The position numbers and the translations under genes are program-made. A DNA stretch of 64,000 nucleotides from Candidatus Aegiribacteria sp. MLS_C. Its GTDB lineage: Bacteria > Fermentibacterota > Fermentibacteria > Fermentibacterales > JCC-6. The notes beneath the pieces were generated by a model. That model did no database searches, was not told where the DNA came from, and saw only the letters and a program-made list of their open reading frames with translations. Of this stretch, positions 1-8,044 are shown piece after piece. The DNA is taken from contig LQBI01000013.1 in assembly GCA_002030045.1 (NCBI GenBank), positions 195,374 through 259,373 of the forward strand, written 5' to 3'. The stretch's first letter is position 1. Each line of letters starts with the position of its first letter.

Positions 1-1658
1 CTATGGAGAGGATACTCTCCGCGCTGGAGGCCGGAGAGATAAGCGAGGCGGAAGCGGCCGAACTGCTGTTGATGAGCGTCAACGACTTCGAAAACGTACC
101 CTCCCGTTTCACGGAGGGCGCCGATTCCGAGATCTGCGGAACCCCCGCCATGATGGAGGCCCTTCGCCTGGTCGGCGATACGGATGTCCCCCTGGCCAAC
201 AGACCGGTGTTGAGCGGTCCCGAGTACACCTTGGACTCACCTTCGGGTCATTTCAAGATACACTGGACCGATTCCGGAGCTGATGCCACCAACTCCAGCT
301 ACGTTAACAGCATCGCCCTGGCAGCCGATTCGGCATGGGCGGTGCAGTGCGACCAGATGGAGTTCTTCCAGCCGCCTCCGGACAACAATGTGGGAGGCGA
401 CAACAAGTACGACATCTACGTCAAGTACCTCTCCGGGGCCACCCTGGGCTACACCACTTGTTCGGGCGAGTACCATCCCCCCGATTCAACGCACGACTGC
501 TCCGCCAGCCACATAGTGATGAACAACAACATCACGTCCATCGGCACGAGGGTCTGCACCGTGGCCCACGAGTTCCAGCACGCGATACAGATGTCCTACG
601 ACTACAACGAGCCCACCTGGTTCATGGAGAACTGCGCCGTCTGGATGGAGGAGATGACCTATCCCGACTACAACGACTACCTGCAGTACATAAGCTACGG
701 CGAGAACGCACTCCGCTACCCGTGGCTGGACATCAGGACCGGCGCCATGTACTGGTACGGAGCCTTCACCTGGCCCTGGATGATGTGGGACAGGTGGGGA
801 TACGAATCGGTCCGCAGCGTCTGGGAGTACTGCGCCGAAACAAGCGGCAACAACATGCTGGCCGCACATGACGACATGTTCGCCGACCACGGCCTGACCT
901 TCGAGCAGTTCTTCATGGACTACAGCGCCTGGAGATGGTTCACCGCCACCAACTGGTACTCCGGCTGCGGAATGTACAACCCCGAGGCCGCCCTCTGGCT
1001 TCCCGGACCAAGGGTCCTTCCCTACCACGAGGCCAGCAGTCTTCCCTTCAGCGGCGACCAGACCACGAACTTCGAACCCGAACAGTGGGGCATCCACTGG
1101 ATAAGGGTCACCCTTGACGACTACCAGGACGAATGGATCGAGTTCGACTTCGACGGCCGCGACGGCTTCGAATGGGACCTGGGCGTCATCATGCAGGACC
1201 TTGACGGCGACAGGCACTACTTCGAGTGGTACGACTGCGACCCGTCCTCCGGCGACCTTACGGTTACCGTGGGCGCTTCCGGCTGGGACTACGCCATATT
1301 CATCCCGGCCTTCATAAGCTCCTCGCCGCTTGACCACCTCTACACCTTCGACATCACCGCCATCGGGACCGGTCTCGAGGGCTCGCCGGACGTGACCGAC
1401 CAGTTCGATCTCGACGTATCCTCGAACCCCATGCCGGCGAACGGCTCCGTGAGCTTCAACATGCCACAGGCGGGCAGGGCCGAGATCCACGTGTACGACA
1501 TGAGCGGCAGGGTGGCCGCAACCCTGCTCGACGGTGAAGTGCCGGCGGGCGTCAACACCGTGGAGTTCCAGGGAACGGACCTTTCCAGCGGCACGTACTT
1601 CATAATGCTCTTCGCCGACGGCCGAATGGCATCCCAGAAGGTCGTGCTGGCCGAATAG
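1..1658 (+). CDS. Secreted HExxH metalloprotease with T9SS type-A sorting tail (5' partial)
   Basis: The gene enters from the left edge. Its first visible residues align with about residue 26 of the downstream paralog, so the signal peptide lies outside the window. A zinc motif HEFQH (codons near 568-582) is followed about 15 residues later by ENCAVWMEE, which could supply the third, glutamate ligand of a gluzincin. The last ~80 residues form a Por_Secre_tail-like module (SSNPMP start, VYDMSGR, SSGTYF), the signal for type IX secretion and surface anchoring. It resembles the MXAN_6640-type putative metalloproteases. The protease fold is inferred from the motif only; the sorting tail is convincing. 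Confidence 0.8.
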   Translation, partial: MERILSALEAGEISEAEAAELLLMSVNDFENVPSRFTEGADSEICGTPAMMEALRLVGDTDVPLANRPVLSGPEYTLDSPSGHFKIHWTDSGADATNSSYVNSIALAADSAWAVQCDQMEFFQPPPDNNVGGDNKYDIYVKYLSGATLGYTTCSGEYHPPDSTHDCSASHIVMNNNITSIGTRVCTVAHEFQHAIQMSYDYNEPTWFMENCAVWMEEMTYPDYNDYLQYISYGENALRYPWLDIRTGAMYWYGAFTWPWMMWDRWGYESVRSVWEYCAETSGNNMLAAHDDMFADHGLTFEQFFMDYSAWRWFTATNWYSGCGMYNPEAALWLPGPRVLPYHEASSLPFSGDQTTNFEPEQWGIHWIRVTLDDYQDEWIEFDFDGRDGFEWDLGVIMQDLDGDRHYFEWYDCDPSSGDLTVTVGASGWDYAIFIPAFISSSPLDHLYTFDITAIGTGLEGSPDVTDQFDLDVSSNPMPANGSVSFNMPQAGRAEIHVYDMSGRVAATLLDGEVPAGVNTVEFQGTDLSSGTYFIMLFADGRMASQKVVLAE

Positions 1659-1679
1659 CAGTCTTCTGACCGGAACGGA

Positions 1680-1706
1680 GGGGCCTCTTCACCGAGAGGC
1701 CCCTTT
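1680..1706 (+). terminator. Intrinsic terminator after first metalloprotease
   Basis: A perfect 9-bp stem (GGGGCCTCT / AGAGGCCCC) with a 6-nt loop is followed by TTT. It sits 22 bp after the stop codon of the upstream protease and ahead of its paralog, so the two copies are probably separate transcription units. Confidence 0.75.
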
Positions 1707-1769
1707 CAGTTATGTTGCCTTTGTGCTGCAGATGAATACGCAGCGTCGGACCATCGTACGGAGGTAACT

Positions 1770-3482
1770 ATGCATCCGAGACACGGAACGGCGGTTCTTA
1801 CGTGTGTTCTCCTCCTGGCGGGGGATTCCCGCGGGGACACGGTACCGGAGAGGATAACCCGGGACCTTGAAAGCGGAGGAATAACCCGGCTTGAAGCCGC
1901 AGAGCTTCTGGAGGCCTGCGTCACGGATCCCGGTGCCCTTCCCTCCCGGTACACGGAGGGGACGGAGGACCAGCCCTGCGGGACTCCCGCTCTCCTTGCC
2001 GCCCTCAGGCTTCGGGAGGAACCGCCCGGGGAGGCAAGCAGGCCCCTGCTCAGCGGCCCGGAGTACACCATCGACTCGCCCGCCGGCCATTTCAAGTTGC
2101 ACTGGACCGACTCGGGAGCGGATTCTACGAACTACGGATACGTCGTGGACCTTGCAGTGGCGGCGGACACATCCTGGCTGGTCCAGTGCGACCAGATGGG
2201 GTTCTTCCAGCCACCGCCGGACAACGGCGAGGGAGGGGACGACCTGTATGACATATACGTTGTAAACCTCTCCGGAGGCGTCCTCGGCTACTGCACCTGC
2301 TCCGGTGAGTACCAGCCTCCGGACTCCACCCACGAATGCTCGGCCAGCCACATAGTCGTAGACAGCGGAATATCATCCAAAGACCTCAGGAAATGCGTGG
2401 TGGCCCACGAGTTCCATCATGCCGTTCAGGCTTCCTACGACTACGGCGAGGGAATAGGTTTCGTGGAGCAGTGCGCGGTCTGGATGGTTGAACTGGTCTA
2501 CCCGGAGGTCGACGACTGGTACGGCAGCATCTCATCGGGTGAGAACTCGCTGAGGACTCCCTGGACAGGTGTCTTCCAGCTCACCTACGGAGGCTTCCCG
2601 TGGCCCTGGATGATGTGGGACAGATGGGGCTACGAATCGGTGCGCAGCGTCTGGGAGTACTGCGCCGCGGAACCCGGCAACAACACTCGTGAGGCGAACG
2701 GGTACATGATCGGGGACCATGGCATGACGATGGAGCAGTTCTTCATGGACTACGGGCTCTGGAGGTGGTTCACCGCAGGCAACTGGTACAGCGGCTGCGG
2801 AATGTACAACCCCGACGCGGCCCTCTGGCTTCCGGGACCCAGGGTGCTGCCCCAGCACGAGGTCGCCAGCCTTCCCTTCTCAGGGGACCAGACCGAGTAC
2901 TTCCCTCCCGACACCTACGGCATACACTGGATAAGGGTCGACCTGTCCGACATGCAGGACCAATGGGTGAGAATGGAATTCGACGGCAGGGACGGCTTCA
3001 AGTGGGACCTTGGAGTGATAATGCAGGACCTCTCAGGACGTTTCTGTTTCCAGTGGTACGAATGCGACGCGGCCACCGGGGAGGTCTCCGTCTCCGTGGG
3101 TGCGTCAGGGTGGGACTACGCCGTTTTCTTCCCGGCCTTCGTGGATGAGACTTCGCTGGACCACCTCTACCAGTTCCAGCTGTCCTCCTCCACCGGCATC
3201 GAAGGCGGGTACGGAGGGCCGGAGGGTTTCGGCCTGGCCCTCTCGTCGAACCCTCCGGGTCCGGGGGCCTTCGTCTCCTTCTCACTCCCTTCATCTGAAA
3301 GGGTCCTCCTCAGGGTGTACGACATGAGCGGAAGGGCGGCTGCCAGCATTATGGAAGGGATGGCCGGACCCGGGTCCCACGAGATCCCCCTGGACGGAAT
3401 GGACCTGGCCCCTGGTACCTACTTCGTGGTCCTCCGTGCCGGGAATGCGGCTGAATGCCTCAGGGTGACGATGGTCGAGTAG
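1770..3482 (+). CDS. Secreted HExxH metalloprotease with T9SS tail, paralog of the preceding gene
   Basis: A 570-residue protein starting with a short hydrophobic leader (TAVLTCVLLLAG). It is colinear with the upstream gene along its whole length, indicating tandem duplication. The zinc motif is HEFHH, followed by EQCAVWMVE; the first Glu is conserved in both copies, while the second motif differs (VE versus EE). The shared block PWPWMMWDRWGYESVRSVWEY is nearly identical in both. The C-terminus (VYDMSGR, APGTYF) is a type-A sorting domain. The start at 1770 follows AGGAGGT-like TACGGAGGT. The substrate is unknown; an exported peptidase is inferred. Confidence 0.82.
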   Translation: MHPRHGTAVLTCVLLLAGDSRGDTVPERITRDLESGGITRLEAAELLEACVTDPGALPSRYTEGTEDQPCGTPALLAALRLREEPPGEASRPLLSGPEYTIDSPAGHFKLHWTDSGADSTNYGYVVDLAVAADTSWLVQCDQMGFFQPPPDNGEGGDDLYDIYVVNLSGGVLGYCTCSGEYQPPDSTHECSASHIVVDSGISSKDLRKCVVAHEFHHAVQASYDYGEGIGFVEQCAVWMVELVYPEVDDWYGSISSGENSLRTPWTGVFQLTYGGFPWPWMMWDRWGYESVRSVWEYCAAEPGNNTREANGYMIGDHGMTMEQFFMDYGLWRWFTAGNWYSGCGMYNPDAALWLPGPRVLPQHEVASLPFSGDQTEYFPPDTYGIHWIRVDLSDMQDQWVRMEFDGRDGFKWDLGVIMQDLSGRFCFQWYECDAATGEVSVSVGASGWDYAVFFPAFVDETSLDHLYQFQLSSSTGIEGGYGGPEGFGLALSSNPPGPGAFVSFSLPSSERVLLRVYDMSGRAAASIMEGMAGPGSHEIPLDGMDLAPGTYFVVLRAGNAAECLRVTMVE

Positions 3483-3508
3483 AGCCACCGCCGGCCGCGG
3501 CCTTTGCT

Positions 3509-3514
3509 TATATT
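3509..3514 (+). promoter_or_regulatory. Candidate -10 box TATATT ahead of lipoprotein/GT operon
   Basis: An AT-rich TTATATTC stands out in GC-rich spacer about 42 bp upstream of the ATG at 3556. The same box occurs at a similar distance before other operon-leading genes in this window. No matching TTGACA lies 17 bp upstream. Confidence 0.4.
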
Positions 3515-3555
3515 CACGCCCGAATGGGACCGGTCCCGGTACTTCCGGAGGAAGA

Positions 3556-4341
3556 ATGCTCAGATATGTCCTTGCCTCGTTCAGATCTGTCGCTGTCTCA
3601 ATGCTGCTGCTCTCTGGATGCGGCGGCGGAGGGAACGGCATGCAGGGGGAGAGGAGCCCGCAGGCCAGGATGCCCCTGGTGGCGGTCTCGTTCAGGGAGA
3701 TGCCCTCATCCGCCGATGTTCCGTGGGCCCTCAGAAGAGGGAGGGGGGACCTCTCGGCGGCGGTCCTCGTGAATGGCGAGCAGGACCCCGGAGGATGGAT
3801 GGATATCCTCATGGAGGCACGCTCGTCCGGTCTCCTGGTCGCCCTGTTCTCTGACAGGGTGCCAGGCATGGTGATGGGACCCGACGATATCCTGATCTGG
3901 ACCGATTCGATGGACAGGGTGCATGCCGAGCCTCCGGAACTAGCCTCCCAGCTCCCTTCGACCATGGCCCTGGACAGCGCCAAGTACCACGGCCTGGTGC
4001 TAGAACTCTGTGAAATGTACAAACCGGACATAGTGGTCATCGACATAGCCCCCGGGAACGAGGGACTCCTGCTGAGCATCGCCGCCCGGTGGACATCCCC
4101 CGAGGTCCTCTCCTCGTACAGGGTGGTGCTGTTCTCCGCCGCCGGAGGCTCCGGGCGGCGGGGATGGTGCGCCATGGCCGGAAGCGGCATCAACGGGAAC
4201 GTACCGCCGGGTGTCACGGTGTCCGGCCTCTTCTCCACGGTACGGATACTGGCCGGTATGGACTGGGTTTCAAGGCTTCCGGGAAGCGTTCCCGCCCTGG
4301 CCGTCCTGGAGGACCCCTCTGCAATATGGGATTCACGTTGA
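3556..4341 (+). CDS. Lipoprotein, possibly alkaline-phosphatase-superfamily-like
   Basis: 261 residues. The signal sequence ends in the lipobox LLSGC (Cys ~22), then a Gly-rich linker, so it is a predicted lipoprotein. A central segment (YKPDIVVIDIAPGNEG) and a C-terminal segment (GVTVSGLFSTVRILAGMDWVSRLPGS) recall the phosphodiesterase/alkaline phosphatase fold, where a similar C-terminal stretch precedes the last helices. No metal-binding set can be assigned, so function is unproven. The start is supported by GGAGGA 5-6 bp upstream. It is the first gene of the 3556-10432 operon and overlaps the next gene by 16 bp. Confidence 0.6.
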   Translation: MLRYVLASFRSVAVSMLLLSGCGGGGNGMQGERSPQARMPLVAVSFREMPSSADVPWALRRGRGDLSAAVLVNGEQDPGGWMDILMEARSSGLLVALFSDRVPGMVMGPDDILIWTDSMDRVHAEPPELASQLPSTMALDSAKYHGLVLELCEMYKPDIVVIDIAPGNEGLLLSIAARWTSPEVLSSYRVVLFSAAGGSGRRGWCAMAGSGINGNVPPGVTVSGLFSTVRILAGMDWVSRLPGSVPALAVLEDPSAIWDSR

Positions 4342-6530
4342 GGCTCCGGCCCCTCCGGAACACGGTGCTTTCCCTCGCGGAGCGGGTTGCCTCCATTCCA
4401 GCCACCCCGACCCAGCTGGCGGGTCTGTTCGCCGCGACGGTCATCGTGAGGAACCTGCTGGAATCCATGGCCGCGGGGAACCTGTTCCCCGTTCCGGCCT
4501 TCGTATTCCATTTCCCCATAGCGTACGTGTTCCCCATGGCGTTTCTCACCGTACTGCTCCACCTGCTCTCCGGCTACTCCCTCCGCAAGCTCCTGAAGCT
4601 CATGGTATTCGCCTGGACCCTGACACTTCTCCCCCCTTTTCTCGATTACCTTCTCGGAACCACCTCGGCCATAGGCTACTTCCCTCTGCAGAAGGGGAAC
4701 GCCCTGCACTTCCTGCTCAACTTCTTCAATCCATCCGTGGAGCTTCAGGGAACCACCGCGGGAATAAGGATAGAGGCAGCCATAGGATGCCTGCTGGCAG
4801 GCGTCTTCGCATGGTCCGTAGCGCCTGACAGACGTTTCCTCAGGGGTATCGGCACCAGTGTCATCTTCGCTCCGGTCTTTCTTTTCTTTTTCACACGGCA
4901 CAGCCTGGTCCATCTGCTGACAGTTGACATCTTCCCCTACGCCGAGACTCTTCAGGAATACTATCAGTGGCATGCCGCCACCGCCCCGCACTTCACCGGT
5001 TCGCTCCACTACACCGCCTTCATCGTGGACCTGGTTCCGGTCACCCTCATACTGGCATGGTTCTACAGGAGGCTGTACCCTGACAGTTTCTCCGCGGCGC
5101 TGCGCTCTCTCCGCTCAAGGGCGTGGGTCCTTGCCGTTCCTCCGGCAGGAACCCTGTGCTTCGCCGCGGCCTCCGGGGGCAGCATCACCTTCGCCGACGC
5201 GGTATCCGCAGCGGGAGCGTTCATGTCCTCGACGTTACTCGTCGCCTCGTCGGCGGCTGAGAACAGGGTCGCATGGACCATGAGAGCGATGGCGCTGGCG
5301 GCGGCGGCGGCCGTTGGGTGGCCCACATCGGCCTTTCTTGTCCTAGGCGTCTCGATGGCGATGCTTCCCGGTCCCGCATGGGTGCCGGGTTCTCTCAGCG
5401 CAGCATCCGCATTCCTGGTGGCATGCAGCCCTGCCGGTCTATCGTGGGGCGCATGGTTCCCGGTGCCAGTTCTGCTCTGTGGACTGGCCGGAGCCGCCGG
5501 GAAGTGGCCCGTCGGAAGTGCCGCCGCAGCAGCGGCGGCGGTCGCTGTACTTCTTGCCGGTCCTTCGGGAACCACTTCCTACAGAGAGCATTTCACGGGG
5601 CTGTTCGACGCCGTAAGCAGGAACGGCAGGCTGGACATGTCCCTTCAGCTTGCCAGGGAGATGGCCGCATCCGGCGGGGACATCCTGAATCTCGGAAAGG
5701 CAGAGCTGGAGGCCGGGAACGAGGACCGGGCCCTGTGGTGCTACGGCATCGCCTCGAAAATGGACGGTACCTCGACCGACGCCTACCGGCTGGGACTCAA
5801 CCTTGCTCTGGCACGGGAGGACGAAGATGCCTTCGACCGGCTCATGGATGACGTGATGTCCGACGAGGAACTCCGCCGGGAGATGGATATAGGAAGCATC
5901 ATGCTGGCCCGGGCATCCAGCCGGGGCGACACTCTCTTCATTCGAAGGGCGATCGAGATGGCCGGACCGTCACCCCAGCTGTTCCACGCCTTCTCCACGG
6001 CCTGCGCCGCCTCCGGGGATCCTGAGAGGGCATCGGCCTACGCCGCTGCAGCGCTGTCCCATCCCGACGCCAGGGCAGGTCAGTACGCGTGGGCCATCAT
6101 CCTTACCGCATCCACCGGAGGGGACTTCGATTCCCTCTTTCGGGCCGGAATGGACAGGTTCCCCCGTTCAACGGCGATCATGCGGGCCCGCCTCATGGTG
6201 CCCCTGTCCCTGAGTGAACCGCCGGACCGGGAGGACCTCCTGGACAGGGTACTGAAACTGCAACCAGCCTCGCCGGCTGTGCTGAGGACGGCCGCACTCT
6301 GGTCACTGGGCGCGGGCAGGTTCCGTGACGCGACAGATTACTCAGTGAGGGCCATAGCGGCGACCGGAGAACCCGATGCCGCACTTCTACTGGCAGCCTG
6401 TACCGCGGCGGATGCCGCAGGGGACAGTACGGTGCTGGACGCAATGGCCAGCTACGCCCGTTCCATGTTCCCCGGGGATCCTGCCTTCCTCCGGTACCTG
6501 GAGGTCCCGGCGCCGGGAGACGGACCCTAG
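4326..6530 (+). CDS. Polytopic membrane protein with C-terminal TPR-like region
   Basis: About 734 residues from the ATG at 4326, with GGAGG at 4308-4312. The open frame extends further upstream, but that part runs antiparallel to sense in the preceding gene's frame and is not protein-like. The N-terminal ~420 residues hold roughly ten hydrophobic segments. The C-terminal ~300 residues are soluble, Ala/Leu-rich and helical with TPR-like periodicity (for example ALWCYGIASKMDGTSTDAYRLGLNLALA). No family is recognised with confidence. Its position between a lipoprotein and a DUF2723 protein suggests a role in surface glycan or envelope assembly, which is inference. Confidence 0.7.
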   Translation: MGFTLRLRPLRNTVLSLAERVASIPATPTQLAGLFAATVIVRNLLESMAAGNLFPVPAFVFHFPIAYVFPMAFLTVLLHLLSGYSLRKLLKLMVFAWTLTLLPPFLDYLLGTTSAIGYFPLQKGNALHFLLNFFNPSVELQGTTAGIRIEAAIGCLLAGVFAWSVAPDRRFLRGIGTSVIFAPVFLFFFTRHSLVHLLTVDIFPYAETLQEYYQWHAATAPHFTGSLHYTAFIVDLVPVTLILAWFYRRLYPDSFSAALRSLRSRAWVLAVPPAGTLCFAAASGGSITFADAVSAAGAFMSSTLLVASSAAENRVAWTMRAMALAAAAAVGWPTSAFLVLGVSMAMLPGPAWVPGSLSAASAFLVACSPAGLSWGAWFPVPVLLCGLAGAAGKWPVGSAAAAAAAVAVLLAGPSGTTSYREHFTGLFDAVSRNGRLDMSLQLAREMAASGGDILNLGKAELEAGNEDRALWCYGIASKMDGTSTDAYRLGLNLALAREDEDAFDRLMDDVMSDEELRREMDIGSIMLARASSRGDTLFIRRAIEMAGPSPQLFHAFSTACAASGDPERASAYAAAALSHPDARAGQYAWAIILTASTGGDFDSLFRAGMDRFPRSTAIMRARLMVPLSLSEPPDREDLLDRVLKLQPASPAVLRTAALWSLGAGRFRDATDYSVRAIAATGEPDAALLLAACTAADAAGDSTVLDAMASYARSMFPGDPAFLRYLEVPAPGDGP

Positions 6531-6531
6531 A

Positions 6532-8019
6532 GTGCCGGGCCGCACACCTGTCCTTCCCCTGCTAGGCCTGGTCCTGGCCGTAGGCGGGCTCGCTCTCTTC
6601 TCAGGCCCCCCCTCCTTCGATTACATCGACGGGACCGAGTTCGTCGTGGCAGGCAGGAACATGGACCTGCCCCATCCGCCCGGTTACCCTCTCTACATTT
6701 CCTTCCTCAGGCTGTTCTCGATCGCCGCTCCCTGCGGCACACCGGACTACTCCTGCTTCAGGCTCCTCTCCGCGATTGTGGCAGGTGCTCTTGCCGTATC
6801 CGCCTGGGCCGCGGCAAGGAGCCTGGGTGTCGGTGTCCGGCCTGCCCTGGCCGGAGCGGCCATGGTGGCGACTTCGGCACCCGTCATGGGACAGCTGAAC
6901 CTCGTGGAGGTACATGGCGTCGCCATGACACTGGTTCTGGCGGCCATAGCCCTGAGAAGGTCCCCCCTGGGGCCCTACTCTTTCTCGCTGGCCCTCTTCG
7001 GAGGACACCCCGTATCCCTGTGCCTCCTTCCGGCAGCGGCAACCAGGCGCTTCAGTGAGAGATGGGTGGTCCTGGCCGCGGTTCCGGCATCCCTCTGGCT
7101 GTTCATACCGCTGCGCTCCACCTTCCCGGGGCTCAGCCACTTCTCGCGTCCGGACTCCGCGATCCCGGTGTGGCGATACCTGAGCCTCTACGGCCAGAGG
7201 CTGGGAACGCCCTCACTTGATGGTCCCGAGGCACTTGCCGGCTCCATGGGCGTTCCCGCACTGATCTCGGTCCTGCTGCTGGTCCTTCTTTCCAGGAAAT
7301 GGTCCTGGAGGCTTTTCACGAGTTCCGCCTGCGGTCTTCTCTTCATCTCCTGCTACTCGATACCCGACACGGGGAGCATAGCCTGGATAGCGGCGCTGCC
7401 GCTCCTTATCTGGGCCTCCCTTGGTCTCGACAGGCTTATGGGAGGCAGATTCCCGGATAGGTGCATCGCGCTCCTGCTGCTTGCGGTATCGGTGGCGGGC
7501 GGCACCCTGCATGCCTGGCGGGGAGGCGACCGGGCCGCGGAGACCATTGCGGGCGACTACCTCAGGGGAGCCCCTCCGGAAGCCGCGTTCGTCACTTCGG
7601 GCATGTCCACCTTTCACACCGCCTACATGCTGGAAGTCCTCGACAGGAGACCCGACATCGTACCGATGGACGTTCACAGGTGCTTTTTCAGGATACCTCC
7701 ACCCCGGGTCCTGCCCGACACCGTGGGAGGGAGGCCGCTGGTTGCGGTCAGGGCCTGGGAAAGCGATTGCCTGTACCTCCACGGTCTGCTCTTCAGCTCC
7801 GCTCACGGACCGGTGGACTGGTCTGCGTACGAGGTTTACTCCTACGAGGGACGCATCCATGACGGCTTCGCTTCCGACGAAATGGCGGAGATGTGGGCCA
7901 GGCGCGGTATTCAGGCCGGCTCCACCGATGAGAGGGACCGATGCAGGGAGAGGGCGCTGGAGCTGGCGGTATCCGACATTACCAGAGAGAGGGTGAGGAC
8001 CCTTTTTGAAGTCTACTGA
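6532..8019 (+). CDS. DUF2723 / GT117-like membrane glycosyltransferase
   Basis: 495 residues from a GTG placed one base after the previous stop. The N-terminus carries the family hallmark: DYIDGTEFVVAGRNMDLPHPPGYPLY, with acidic residues in the first luminal loop and the HPPGYPLY block. About ten hydrophobic segments follow, then a soluble tail. DUF2723 proteins are GT-C fold enzymes related to the eukaryotic O-mannosyltransferase TMEM260, so transfer of a lipid-linked sugar at the membrane is the likely reaction; donor and acceptor are unknown. It is co-transcribed with the flanking membrane proteins. Confidence 0.78.
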   Translation: MPGRTPVLPLLGLVLAVGGLALFSGPPSFDYIDGTEFVVAGRNMDLPHPPGYPLYISFLRLFSIAAPCGTPDYSCFRLLSAIVAGALAVSAWAAARSLGVGVRPALAGAAMVATSAPVMGQLNLVEVHGVAMTLVLAAIALRRSPLGPYSFSLALFGGHPVSLCLLPAAATRRFSERWVVLAAVPASLWLFIPLRSTFPGLSHFSRPDSAIPVWRYLSLYGQRLGTPSLDGPEALAGSMGVPALISVLLLVLLSRKWSWRLFTSSACGLLFISCYSIPDTGSIAWIAALPLLIWASLGLDRLMGGRFPDRCIALLLLAVSVAGGTLHAWRGGDRAAETIAGDYLRGAPPEAAFVTSGMSTFHTAYMLEVLDRRPDIVPMDVHRCFFRIPPPRVLPDTVGGRPLVAVRAWESDCLYLHGLLFSSAHGPVDWSAYEVYSYEGRIHDGFASDEMAEMWARRGIQAGSTDERDRCRERALELAVSDITRERVRTLFEVY

Positions 8020-8044
8020 TACGACGACGGCGAGGGGAGCACTG

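Noticed and set aside
3291-5009. 572-residue minus-strand open frame
   Set aside because: Spans three plus-strand genes out of phase, no domain pattern.
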